From: Waddlia chondrophila WSU 86-1044
GTDB taxonomy: Bacteria > Chlamydiota > Chlamydiia > Chlamydiales > Waddliaceae
Length of the DNA stretch: 64,000 bases
Direction of reading: 5' to 3'
Assembly (NCBI RefSeq): GCF_000092785.1
Contig: NC_014225.1
Span: 310,001-374,000 of the forward strand
Below the pieces are notes generated by a model. The model did no database searches. It was not told the DNA's origin and saw only the letters and a list, made by a program, of their open reading frames with translations. Of the stretch, positions 55,453-63,497 are shown in pieces. The position numbers were made by a program, and so were the translations under genes. Position 1 is the first letter of the stretch; each line of letters opens with the position of its first letter.

Positions 55453-56262
55453 ATGAGAAATCCACTAACAGTGCTTATTCTTTTGATTTTTGCGGGAGCA
55501 GTTGTGAATCATTTTGTTTACAAGCATGAAGAAAAAATAGACCGGCTTGAAACTCTTAAAAAGGCGTATAGCGGATACGTCGAGGGGGAATCTGCTGAGA
55601 GTCTCGATGAAAGGGAGAAGGCGTTTAACCAATCTCTTAAGAACTACATAGATCTTGAGAGGGATGATCAACCCGAATACGGAAATGGAAAGCTTTACTT
55701 CGACATAGGAAATGCTTATTTTCAATTGGGGAATTATCCTTTTGCAGTGCTGTACTATTACAAGGCGCTCAAGTTGATGCCCAGAGAGGATATTGTGGGA
55801 AGAAATTTATCAACTGCGTTGAATAAATTAGGGATTGGCGAGAAGAAGAAAGAAACAGTGTTTCAAAATCTCTTTTTCTTCCATTTTTATCTTTCTGTAC
55901 CGGAGAGGCTGCAGCTGTTTACTCTGTTTGCATTTGCTGCGTTTTTTCTTTTTTCCGTTTTTATCTGGTTGAGGAAAGAGCTGTTCAAAACAGTTGGGAA
56001 GATTGCAGCTTTTGCAGCGTTCCTTTTTTTTGCCAGCTTCCTCTATTCGCATTATCTTTCTCCGATAGAGGCAGTGATTGTGAAATCGAGCGACCTGTAC
56101 AGGGATTCGGGGTTTCAGTATGCAAAGGTTCAAGAGGAACCCATTTTGTCAGGAAATAAAGTTGAGGTACTGGATGTGATTGATCAGGGTGCCTGGCTGA
56201 AGATCCGTTTGCAAGGGGGCGAGCTTGGTTATGTTCCGCAGGAGGCAGTCCGCATTATTTAA
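55453..56262 (+). CDS. batE: BatE-like TPR and SH3-domain membrane protein
   Basis: A 269-residue protein: N-terminal anchor (PLTVLILLIFAGAVVNHF), a TPR pair (YFDIGNAYFQLGNYPFAVLYYYKALKLMP, residues 80-110), two membrane spans near 148-170 and 178-196, and a C-terminal bacterial SH3 domain (NKVEVLDVIDQGAWLKIR, GELGYVPQEAVRII). It ends the Bat operon 10 bases after batD. Confidence 0.82.
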   Translation: MRNPLTVLILLIFAGAVVNHFVYKHEEKIDRLETLKKAYSGYVEGESAESLDEREKAFNQSLKNYIDLERDDQPEYGNGKLYFDIGNAYFQLGNYPFAVLYYYKALKLMPREDIVGRNLSTALNKLGIGEKKKETVFQNLFFFHFYLSVPERLQLFTLFAFAAFFLFSVFIWLRKELFKTVGKIAAFAAFLFFASFLYSHYLSPIEAVIVKSSDLYRDSGFQYAKVQEEPILSGNKVEVLDVIDQGAWLKIRLQGGELGYVPQEAVRII

Positions 56263-56317
56263 ATCGCCTACAGGCTCTTAGAGTACGGTTGCAATTATCT
56301 TTTCGTTCCTTTTAATA

Positions 56318-56365
56318 TATACCGAACCGACTTCAAAAACCGATTCTTGAAGTCGGTTCGGTATA
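56318..56365. repeat. TATACCG-type intergenic palindrome, copy 4
   Basis: A perfect 19-bp stem (56318-56336 with 56347-56365) closes a 10-base loop. It begins TATACCGAACCGACTTCAA and ends CGGTATA, flowing into TATAGTATC 28 bases before the ppa start. It could be a terminator of batE or a promoter part for ppa; there is no U-run. Confidence 0.75.
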
Positions 56366-56392
56366 GTATCTGCTCGAGATTAAGGAGAGAGT

Positions 56393-57019
56393 ATGCAGAA
56401 TTTGGTTAAACATCGCCGAAGCCACCCATGGCATGGACTGCCATTAGGGAAAAAAGCACCTGAAGAGATCAATTGTTTTATTGAAATCGTCCCTTCCGAT
56501 ACCATCAAATATGAACTGGATAAGGAAACCGGTCTGTTGAAGATCGACCGGCCTCAAAAATTTTCTAGTGTCTGTCCAACACTTTATGGATTTGTTCCTA
56601 GGACCTATGCCGGAAACCTTTCTGCTGCCCATTGTATGGAAAAGACAGGGTTGAAAGGGATCAAAGGAGACGGAGATCCAATAGATATCTGCGTTTTAAC
56701 CGAAAAAATGATCCCCCGAGGCGATATTATGCTGCGCGCCATTCCAATTGGAGGGTTTCGCATGATCGATGGCAATGAAGCCGATGATAAATTGATCAGT
56801 GTTCTTGTTGATGACTTTGTTTATGGGGGAATGAAGGACTTGTCCGATTGCCCGCCGGCATTGATCGAACGATTGAGGCATTATTTTTTGACCTATAAAG
56901 ATTATCCAGGCGCTGAGCCAAGGAAAGTTGTTATTGCACACGATTACGGTTTCCATGAAGCTATAGAAGTGATCAAGTGTGGAATTCAGGACTATTCAGA
57001 CAAATTTTCAATCGATTAA
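56393..57019 (+). CDS. ppa: inorganic pyrophosphatase
   Basis: A 208-residue family I pyrophosphatase with the metal site GDGDPIDICVL (D-x-D-P-x-D, residues 94-104), the upstream E-I-P-like EIVPSD and K-Y-E region, and the tail YGGMKDLSDCPP. It pulls biosynthetic reactions by hydrolysing pyrophosphate. An AAGGAGAG ribosome site precedes the ATG. Confidence 0.95.
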   Translation: MQNLVKHRRSHPWHGLPLGKKAPEEINCFIEIVPSDTIKYELDKETGLLKIDRPQKFSSVCPTLYGFVPRTYAGNLSAAHCMEKTGLKGIKGDGDPIDICVLTEKMIPRGDIMLRAIPIGGFRMIDGNEADDKLISVLVDDFVYGGMKDLSDCPPALIERLRHYFLTYKDYPGAEPRKVVIAHDYGFHEAIEVIKCGIQDYSDKFSID

Positions 57020-57087
57020 AGTTGCATTTACAATGTAAAACTTTTATACTGCAACAGTTTCTTGAAGTTTAAAATCTTATAGATTTC

Positions 57088-58068
57088 ATGGATATTGGAC
57101 GACGCGCTCTTTATAATTTAATCCGCATGAATTGGATTAATGATCCTACGACTCCTTACGAAAGATGGCAGGTTGAGGATTATCGCTCCCTGTCCGATTC
57201 CCAACTTTTTCATCTATTGCAAGGTTTGGGTATTCCATGGGACAGTGAGGCGTTTCTCCTCTATGCCCAGTCCGTCGAATCTCCGGAAGAGCTTACCGAT
57301 CTGCTGCTGAAAGACGCAGATCTTGAACCGGCCGAGCAGGACCGCATCTATCTTGTGCTGTTCGAAATTTGGCGGCGTTTGCTTCCGGATCGAATGAGTC
57401 TTTCCTTGTTTAGCGATGAGCTTGATCATCAGATTTTTATGTATGATAAAGGAGATGTCTCCACTGCTGAATCTATTCAGGATGCGATCGCCAATCTTCA
57501 GGATCTCATGGACGATCATGTCGATGAGGGGGAAAGCCACCAACAGATCTTTCAATTGATCAGCGAGGCTTGCGCCAATGACCTGGAAAGTTTTCTCTAT
57601 GATTACATTGCCGAACAGATCGATAACGATGATTCGGGATATGCGGCGGAGCTAGTAGAGGGTCTGGATCCCTATATCGGCAAAAGCATGTGGTTTGAGC
57701 TGCTGAAGGTGCGTTTGCTAGAATTGGAAGATCCAGAAGCCTCGCAGGAGGAATTGCGCAAACTATTAGCTAAAGCAATGAGAGAAAAGGAATTGACGTT
57801 CAATTTGGAAGTGTTGGCATTTGTTTCGCAATGCGGAGAGAAGAAAGATTTCAACAAAATGGTGCGCGCGTCTATCCCCCTTCTCAATATAGAAGAGGAT
57901 TTTCAGGAGCTTTTGTCTATTTGTGAAGATTATTACCGTTGCCTGGATGAAGATGGCAAAGAACAGGCAGTTCAGGAGATTCTAAATCCTCGCAGCTATT
58001 ACGATCTTTCAGAAAATCTTGATCCTGATGATCCAGGCTTGAAAGAGCTTCTTGACCTCATCAAATAG
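57088..58068 (+). CDS. acidic helical protein of unknown function
   Basis: A 326-residue, strongly acidic protein with paired helices that resemble TPR/HEAT-type repeats (DSQLFHLLQGLGIP, AESIQDAIANLQDLMDD, EELRKLLAKAMREKELTFNLEVLAFVSQCGE). No signal peptide and no membrane span. No named family is recognised. It lies 68 bases after ppa on the same strand and may be an ordinary chlamydial conserved protein. Confidence 0.7.
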   Translation: MDIGRRALYNLIRMNWINDPTTPYERWQVEDYRSLSDSQLFHLLQGLGIPWDSEAFLLYAQSVESPEELTDLLLKDADLEPAEQDRIYLVLFEIWRRLLPDRMSLSLFSDELDHQIFMYDKGDVSTAESIQDAIANLQDLMDDHVDEGESHQQIFQLISEACANDLESFLYDYIAEQIDNDDSGYAAELVEGLDPYIGKSMWFELLKVRLLELEDPEASQEELRKLLAKAMREKELTFNLEVLAFVSQCGEKKDFNKMVRASIPLLNIEEDFQELLSICEDYYRCLDEDGKEQAVQEILNPRSYYDLSENLDPDDPGLKELLDLIK

Positions 58069-58188
58069 TCGTGTCGAAAAAAAATCTGTTTCGTAATTAA
58101 TTGGGAATCAATGTGATTCGCTTCGCTATTTTGTTAGATTTTTTTTTCACCTACTCGTTTTAAATCCAACATGTTAGAATCCCTGTCT

Positions 58189-58238
58189 TAGTGCTCTGTG
58201 TGAAAAGTTTTTGAAACAAATTTTCACACAGAGCACTA
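58189..58238. repeat. 50-bp perfect palindrome flanked by TA
   Basis: An 18-bp perfect stem (58189-58206 with 58221-58238) and a 14-base loop that itself can pair (GTTTTTGAAAC). The arms begin TAGTGCTCTGTGTGAAAA, not the TATACCG family. It lies 120 bases after the 57088 gene and may terminate it, or be a short mobile palindrome. Confidence 0.65.
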
Positions 58239-58318
58239 GCACATTTCCTAGAAAGTTTTTCAACAAATGCCGAAGTTGACTAAAATCTAGAAAAAAGTGA
58301 TATCTAAACTCTGTCAAA

Positions 58319-58366
58319 ACACAAATTGTTGTGGTTTTTTAGGGGGATAAACACAAGATATTGTGT
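58319..58366 (+). promoter_or_regulatory. tandem NrdR boxes upstream of the class II ribonucleotide reductase
   Basis: Box 2 at 58351-58366 reads ACACAAGATATTGTGT, close to the NrdR consensus. Box 1 at 58319-58334 reads ACACAAATTGTTGTGG. They are separated by 16 bases, so their centres are 32 bases (three helical turns) apart, the usual NrdR spacing. Box 2 covers the likely -35 region; a TATAAT at 58380-58385 follows. NrdR with ATP/dATP would repress this promoter. Confidence 0.8.
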
Positions 58367-58379
58367 TTACACTGATTGG

Positions 58380-58385
58380 TATAAT
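58380..58385 (+). promoter_or_regulatory. candidate -10 element of nrdJ
   Basis: TATAAT at 58380-58385, 39 bases before the ATG and 14 bases after NrdR box 2. The matching -35 region lies in or beside box 2, in keeping with repression. Confidence 0.5.
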
Positions 58386-58423
58386 TGTTGAACATTTTAC
58401 AGCAAGGAAGGGAGAAGCAAGAA

Positions 58424-60439
58424 ATGGTAAAACCTACGGCAAGAGCGATGGCAACATCATTAAGAACTTACCATCGGCCGATCAAAGAGGGTGAATCGGT
58501 ATTGGAGAGTTGGGATGAAGTTGTTGGGCGTGTGATCAGCCATCAGCGGTGGTTATGGGAAAGAGCGCTTGGCAGAACGCTTAGCGAACGCGAGAGCCAT
58601 GAATTGGAAGAGTGTCGGCAACTGATCACAAATCGTCAAATGGCTCCTGCCGGACGGACTCTTTGGCTTGGAGGCACAGAGCTTAGCCGTAAAAGAGAAT
58701 CCAGCATGTTTAACTGCTCATTTACGTTTGTGGAGACGGTTTACGATTTAGTTGATGTTTTGTGGCTTTTACTTCAGGGGTGCGGCGTTGGATTTAAACC
58801 GATAACCGGTACCTTGAACGGCTTTAGGCGGCCCTTGCAAGAAATTAAAGTGATCCGCTCCAATCGTGCTGGAAAAGGGGGAGTTGTTCACAATGTGGAA
58901 ACCTACGATCCTGAGACGCATACCTGGACGATTAAAGTGGGGGATTCCGCAATTGCTTGGGCGAAAGCGATTGGAAAGCTAGTGGCGGGAAAATTTCCTG
59001 CGAAGTCATTGATTTTGGATTTCTCTGAGATCCGCCCCGCAGGCACTCGTCTGAAAGGTTATGGATGGATTTCATCAGGAGATGAGCAGATTGCTAAAGC
59101 CTTTAAAGCGATTGCACAGATCCTCTCCGACCGCTCGGATCAACTGTTGACTCGGATGGATATTCTCGATATCGTCAATTGGCTGGGGACGATCCTTTCA
59201 AGCCGTCGGTCAGCACAAATTGCTCTTTTTGAGTACGGTCAGCCGGAATGGGAGGATTTTTCCCTTGCAAAGAAAGAGTGGTGGATCACAGGAAATGCTC
59301 ATCGCCAGCAATCGAATAATAGTTTGCTGTTCCGGCAAAAGCCGACGAGAGAGGAGTTGGAAAATGTCTTTGAGATCATGTTGGACGCCGGCGGATCCGA
59401 ACCAGGGATTATCAATGCCGAAGAAGCTGAGAGGCGTGCTCCTTGGTTTAAGGGATGCAATCCTTGTGTCGAAATTTTGCTTGGCAATAAGAGCTTCTGC
59501 AACTTGACGGAAGTCAATGTTCTTTCATTCAAAGGGGATAAAGTGGGGCTTGAGCGGGCGTTGTTTTTGGCAGGCCGCATGAACTATCGGCAAACGATGG
59601 TAGATCTTCGCGATGAAATTCTTCAGGAAGCGTGGCATTTGAACAATGAGTTCCTCCACCTTTGCGGCGTCGGTTTGACAGGAATCCGCGCGCGTTCCGA
59701 TCTCACTGCCTATGATTACAAAAGAATGCGCAATATCACCGTAAGCGCAGCTTATAGCATGGCGAACGAGCTTGATTCTCCATTGCCCAAAAACGTCACA
59801 TGCATTAAACCCAGCGGGACATTGAGCAAAATCATGGGAACAGAGGATTGGGGGGAAGTGCCTGAGGGGGTGCATATGCCTTTGGGTAAATACCTGTTCA
59901 ATAATATCACCTATTCCAGGCATGATCCGTTGGTTGGCAAATTCCGCGTCGCCGGATATTCTGTTATTGAGAAGCCGTATGAACCTGAGTCGGTGCTTGT
60001 AAAATTTCCTGTGAAGTTTGAAAGCGTTCCATTTGCCCGCAAGACTGTAACGAGGAAAAATGGAAAGGTAGAAGAGGTAGATGTCAATGCAGATACAGCA
60101 GTAGAACAATTGGAGTGGTATAAGCTTTTGCAGGAAACCTGGTGCGAGCAAAACGTGTCCAATACAATTTCATACGATCCTTCTGAAGTGCCTCAGATCA
60201 TTGATTGGTTTATGGAAAATTGGGACTCTTATGTGGGAGCTTCTTTTATTTTCCGCAATGATCCAACTAAAAATGCGGAAGATTTGGGATATGCGTACCT
60301 GCCGCAGGAAGTGGTGACTAAGGAGGCTTATGAGGAATATGTCTCTCAACTTAAAGAAATTGATTATAGCGGCTTAGAGATGCGCGATGAGGAGCTTCAA
60401 GAAGAGATGTGTCTCAATGGTGCTTGTCCAGTCCGATAG
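58424..60439 (+). CDS. nrdJ: adenosylcobalamin-dependent ribonucleoside-triphosphate reductase (class II)
   Basis: A 671-residue monomeric class II RNR of the Lactobacillus leichmannii type. All five key cysteines are placed as in that enzyme: Cys98 (SMFNCSF), Cys348 with Glu350 (NPCVEILL), Cys359 (SFCNLTEVN), and the C-terminal pair Cys663/Cys668 (CLNGAC). It reduces NTPs to dNTPs without oxygen by way of B12. ATG 58424 has GGAAGGGAG ahead; the TTG at 58385 is rejected. It is shorter than the 739-residue model enzyme. C. trachomatis uses class Ic NrdAB instead. Confidence 0.93.
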   Translation: MVKPTARAMATSLRTYHRPIKEGESVLESWDEVVGRVISHQRWLWERALGRTLSERESHELEECRQLITNRQMAPAGRTLWLGGTELSRKRESSMFNCSFTFVETVYDLVDVLWLLLQGCGVGFKPITGTLNGFRRPLQEIKVIRSNRAGKGGVVHNVETYDPETHTWTIKVGDSAIAWAKAIGKLVAGKFPAKSLILDFSEIRPAGTRLKGYGWISSGDEQIAKAFKAIAQILSDRSDQLLTRMDILDIVNWLGTILSSRRSAQIALFEYGQPEWEDFSLAKKEWWITGNAHRQQSNNSLLFRQKPTREELENVFEIMLDAGGSEPGIINAEEAERRAPWFKGCNPCVEILLGNKSFCNLTEVNVLSFKGDKVGLERALFLAGRMNYRQTMVDLRDEILQEAWHLNNEFLHLCGVGLTGIRARSDLTAYDYKRMRNITVSAAYSMANELDSPLPKNVTCIKPSGTLSKIMGTEDWGEVPEGVHMPLGKYLFNNITYSRHDPLVGKFRVAGYSVIEKPYEPESVLVKFPVKFESVPFARKTVTRKNGKVEEVDVNADTAVEQLEWYKLLQETWCEQNVSNTISYDPSEVPQIIDWFMENWDSYVGASFIFRNDPTKNAEDLGYAYLPQEVVTKEAYEEYVSQLKEIDYSGLEMRDEELQEEMCLNGACPVR

Positions 60440-60456
60440 CTTTTTTTCATGACATA

Positions 60457-60490
60457 GGCGAAAGCTTACGCAGCTTTCGCCTTGTTTTTT
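60457..60490 (+). terminator. rho-independent terminator after nrdJ
   Basis: A 10-bp perfect stem (60457-60466 with 60472-60481), a 5-base loop, then TTGTTTTTT. It overlaps the 3' end of the convergent fadD gene. Confidence 0.85.
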
Positions 60491-62160
60491 GCCCTCTCTT
60501 CTTCTCTGAGAACCCTGCGCAGGATTTTTCCCACAGGAGTTTTAGGGAGTTCGTCTCGAAAGTCAATGTAATGGGGCACCTTGTAGGGAGTTAGCTGCTT
60601 CCGGCAAAAAGTGATGACGTCTTCAAATGTCAGACTGGGATCTTTTCGTACGATGACTGCCTTGACAGCTTCGCCTGTCCACTCAACATTCTCAACTCCA
60701 ATCACAGCAGCTTCCAGAATTTGGGGGTGAGACATGAGCACTTCCTCAACTTCATTTGGATAAACATTGAATCCGGAGACTAGGATCATGTCTTTTTTTC
60801 TGTCGACCAGAAAGATCAACCCCTCGTTGTTGACCCTCACGATGTCTCCTGTGCGGAACCACCCATCTTTAAAGAATGCATGAGCAGTTTCTTCAGGCAT
60901 GTTCCAATATTCCGACATCACTTGAGGACCTCTGACACACAGCTCTCCAACTTCCCCAATGGGAACAGAATTGCCGTTCTCGTCTTTGACATCGATCTCA
61001 GTGCTTGGAATCGGATATCCGATTCCTCCTGTAAAAGCCCTTTTTTCAAACGAATTGATGGTGACAACAGGGCTTGTTTCTGTTAGTCCATAGCCTTCCG
61101 TAATAGCGACACCGGTCACCTCTTCCCATTGATCAGCGACATTTTTCGTTGTAGGCATCCCTCCAGTGATGCAGCATTTCAATTTGGAAAAATCAACGGA
61201 CTTAAATTCTTCGTTGTGCAACAGAGCGTTACACAAGGTGTTAATGCTGATCATAAAGGTGAATGGCGTGTGTTTGAGCTCTTTAATAAATCCTGGGATG
61301 TCTCGCGGATTGGTGATCAGCACGCATTCAGCTCCAAGTCCAATCATGACAAAACAGCTGATGGTCAGCGAAAATATATGGTAAAGCGGCAGAGGTGAAA
61401 TCGTCACTTCTTTCCCTTCGGTTAATTGAAATTTCGCCCATTCAAGACATTGCAAGGTGTTAGCGACAATGTTTCTATGAGAAAGAACAGCTCCTTTTGC
61501 CACTCCTGTCGTTCCTCCGGTATATTGCAGGAATGCGGTGTCGCTTCCGGAAAGTTCGACTGATTGAAAAACTTTATTGGAGCCTTCCGATAAAACGGTA
61601 TTGAACTCAATTGCATTAGGTAGAAAGAAAGAGGGGATCATCCGTTTGAAGTATTTAACAACGATATTGACGATATGCCCTTTAAGAAAGCCGTGCATGT
61701 CTCCCAATTGCGTCACGATGATGTTTTTAACAGGTGTATTCGGAAGAGATTCTTCCAGAGTATGGCCGAAGTTAGCCATGACAACGATAGATTCTGCGCC
61801 GGAATCTGAAAGCTGGTTTGTTAGTTCTTTCGGAGTATACAGAGGATTGACATTGACCACGATCAGCCCTGCCCTGAGCGCTCCGAATAGCGCTAAGTAA
61901 TACTGCAAACAGTTGGGCATCATGATTGCTAACCGGTCGCCTTTTTTCAGGTGTAGGCAATGTTGTAGATAAGCTGCAAAGTGGCGTGTTTTTTCTTCGA
62001 GCTCTCGGTAAGTCAACGATGTACCCATATTGGAAACGGCTTTTAGGTCGGCAAACTTTTCGCAGTTCTTCTTGAAGAAATCGGCAATGGAACTGTATTG
62101 GTCAGGATCGATTTCCTGATGAATTCCTTCGGTATAAGATTTGTACCACACTTTTTCCAT
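60466..62160 (-). CDS. fadD: long-chain-fatty-acid--CoA ligase
   Basis: A 564-residue ANL-family enzyme: AMP-binding loop QYTGGTTGVAKGAV (near residues 212-225), ITEGYGLTETSP, GELCVRGPQVMSEYWN, GWFRTGDI and the catalytic Lys region KTPVGKILRR. It activates fatty acids to acyl-CoA, useful for recycling host lipids. Start at the ATG MEKVWYKSY; AGGTCGTCC lies ahead. Confidence 0.93.
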   Translation of the reverse strand: MEKVWYKSYTEGIHQEIDPDQYSSIADFFKKNCEKFADLKAVSNMGTSLTYRELEEKTRHFAAYLQHCLHLKKGDRLAIMMPNCLQYYLALFGALRAGLIVVNVNPLYTPKELTNQLSDSGAESIVVMANFGHTLEESLPNTPVKNIIVTQLGDMHGFLKGHIVNIVVKYFKRMIPSFFLPNAIEFNTVLSEGSNKVFQSVELSGSDTAFLQYTGGTTGVAKGAVLSHRNIVANTLQCLEWAKFQLTEGKEVTISPLPLYHIFSLTISCFVMIGLGAECVLITNPRDIPGFIKELKHTPFTFMISINTLCNALLHNEEFKSVDFSKLKCCITGGMPTTKNVADQWEEVTGVAITEGYGLTETSPVVTINSFEKRAFTGGIGYPIPSTEIDVKDENGNSVPIGEVGELCVRGPQVMSEYWNMPEETAHAFFKDGWFRTGDIVRVNNEGLIFLVDRKKDMILVSGFNVYPNEVEEVLMSHPQILEAAVIGVENVEWTGEAVKAVIVRKDPSLTFEDVITFCRKQLTPYKVPHYIDFRDELPKTPVGKILRRVLREEERAKNKAKAA

Positions 62161-62248
62161 GGACGACCTCCTATTTGCCTCTAGTTATAGATATAAATTA
62201 TTTTAAAATAAAATGCAAATAGGGAATGCTAAAAAAATAATTGATTTT

Positions 62249-62689
62249 TTATGTTGGAAGTCTTTTCCGTATAAAAATAGTTCCAACAAGATTAACGATA
62301 GAAGAGAGGGTATCTGGTTTTCTTTCTATTTTTAGCTCTTGAAGTTTCTGTTTGATGAAGTGTCGATTGACAATTTTTGGGTGTATGATCCCTATTATCG
62401 ACACAGGGATAGAGCCTGCATGCACAATTGCTTCATAGCTATTTTCGTAAAAACATTTTTTAAATTTAGGAGCAAAGCCCATTGTAGCGGTTACTGCTAT
62501 GGCTGAAAAAATAGTCATGGCCACGTTGTATATAAGAAATTCGAGGCCATCAAAAACAGCGCTAACAAAATCCATTCTTGTGCATAACGAGGTTTTAACG
62601 ATCAATTCGTTTGGATCTTCTTTTTTGATGATACCAGCAGTGTGGTAGTAAAAGTAAAAATTTTTTATTTCAGAAATAATTCCGTTCAT
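62249..62689 (-). CDS. small membrane-associated lineage-specific protein
   Basis: A 146-residue protein with a hydrophobic centre (about residues 40-70 and 90-106: EFLIYNVAMTIFSAIAVTATMGFAP, IVHAGSIPVSIIGIIHP) and a basic tail. Its layout matches the small proteins at 8163, 8714 and 36705. It is isolated in AT-rich flanks. Function unknown. Confidence 0.6.
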   Translation of the reverse strand: MNGIISEIKNFYFYYHTAGIIKKEDPNELIVKTSLCTRMDFVSAVFDGLEFLIYNVAMTIFSAIAVTATMGFAPKFKKCFYENSYEAIVHAGSIPVSIIGIIHPKIVNRHFIKQKLQELKIERKPDTLSSIVNLVGTIFIRKRLPT

Positions 62690-62741
62690 TGATATTTTTT
62701 AATTTAAAAAGGGATTATTTTAATAAAAATAAATTAAAAAA

Positions 62742-63497
62742 TCAATAAATTTTAAGAGGTTGGAAATCAAGGTAATCACACGAAGTCAATGCATAGTTAA
62801 CACCGTTTTTTTCTCCAAAGAGGGAAACTCCCTTTTTCAAACTATGCAGGTGGCCAAATACACAAGTTTGAATTCCATATTTTTCAAGAAGGCGTGATGC
62901 CCTGGAATCGGCAAGGCTTGCGCTGAGTGGAGGATAATGGGTCATACAGAGGCGATGAGAGGCATGATCTCTTAACTCTTTTAAGCTAAGTTCGAGGCGG
63001 ATGAGCTCCTTAGCATAGATTTTCCCGTTTTTTTCATCCTCCGCTTCATAGGCGGCAAGCTTTTTGGCCGGGGTACCCTCTTTGACGTCGATGAAGGCGT
63101 TGAAATTGAATTCAGCAGTATCCCACAACCGAGCTCCTGCGATCGCGACTCCCTGAAAATTGAAGACGTTATTTTGAATGATGTGCAGCGAAGAGGGGAG
63201 TATACTTTCCACTTTGCTTTTGGACGACCACCAATAATCGTGATTGCCGCGTATCATCACTTTTGTTCCCGGAAGCTTATCTATCCATTCCAGATCTGGA
63301 ATGGCATCCTCTAAGTGGGTTGCCCAGGAAATGTCTCCAGGAAGAAGCACTAGGTCTTGCGGTTTGATAGAGGAGATCCAATTGGATTTCAATCTTTCTG
63401 TCCAATTGCTCCACGTTTCCCCAAAAGCTTCCATCCCTTTATTGGGAACACCGAAAGAAAGGTGTAAATCGCCGATGGCCCAGATGTTAAAATTCAT
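62742..63497 (-). CDS. metallophosphoesterase
   Basis: A 251-residue calcineurin-like phosphoesterase with the full metal set: GDLHLSFG, LPGDISWA, RGNHDYWW, MTHYPP and VFGHLHS. The substrate is unknown; a similar gene is present in Chlamydia. ATG 63497 overlaps the pyrF stop (ATGA), preferred over ATG 63512. Confidence 0.88.
   Translation of the reverse strand: MNFNIWAIGDLHLSFGVPNKGMEAFGETWSNWTERLKSNWISSIKPQDLVLLPGDISWATHLEDAIPDLEWIDKLPGTKVMIRGNHDYWWSSKSKVESILPSSLHIIQNNVFNFQGVAIAGARLWDTAEFNFNAFIDVKEGTPAKKLAAYEAEDEKNGKIYAKELIRLELSLKELRDHASHRLCMTHYPPLSASLADSRASRLLEKYGIQTCVFGHLHSLKKGVSLFGEKNGVNYALTSCDYLDFQPLKIY

Noticed and set aside
58239-58423. Cobalamin riboswitch before the B12-dependent reductase
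   Set aside because: No B12-box-like GCCACTG or the needed long fold is present; the region is explained by NrdR boxes and a promoter.
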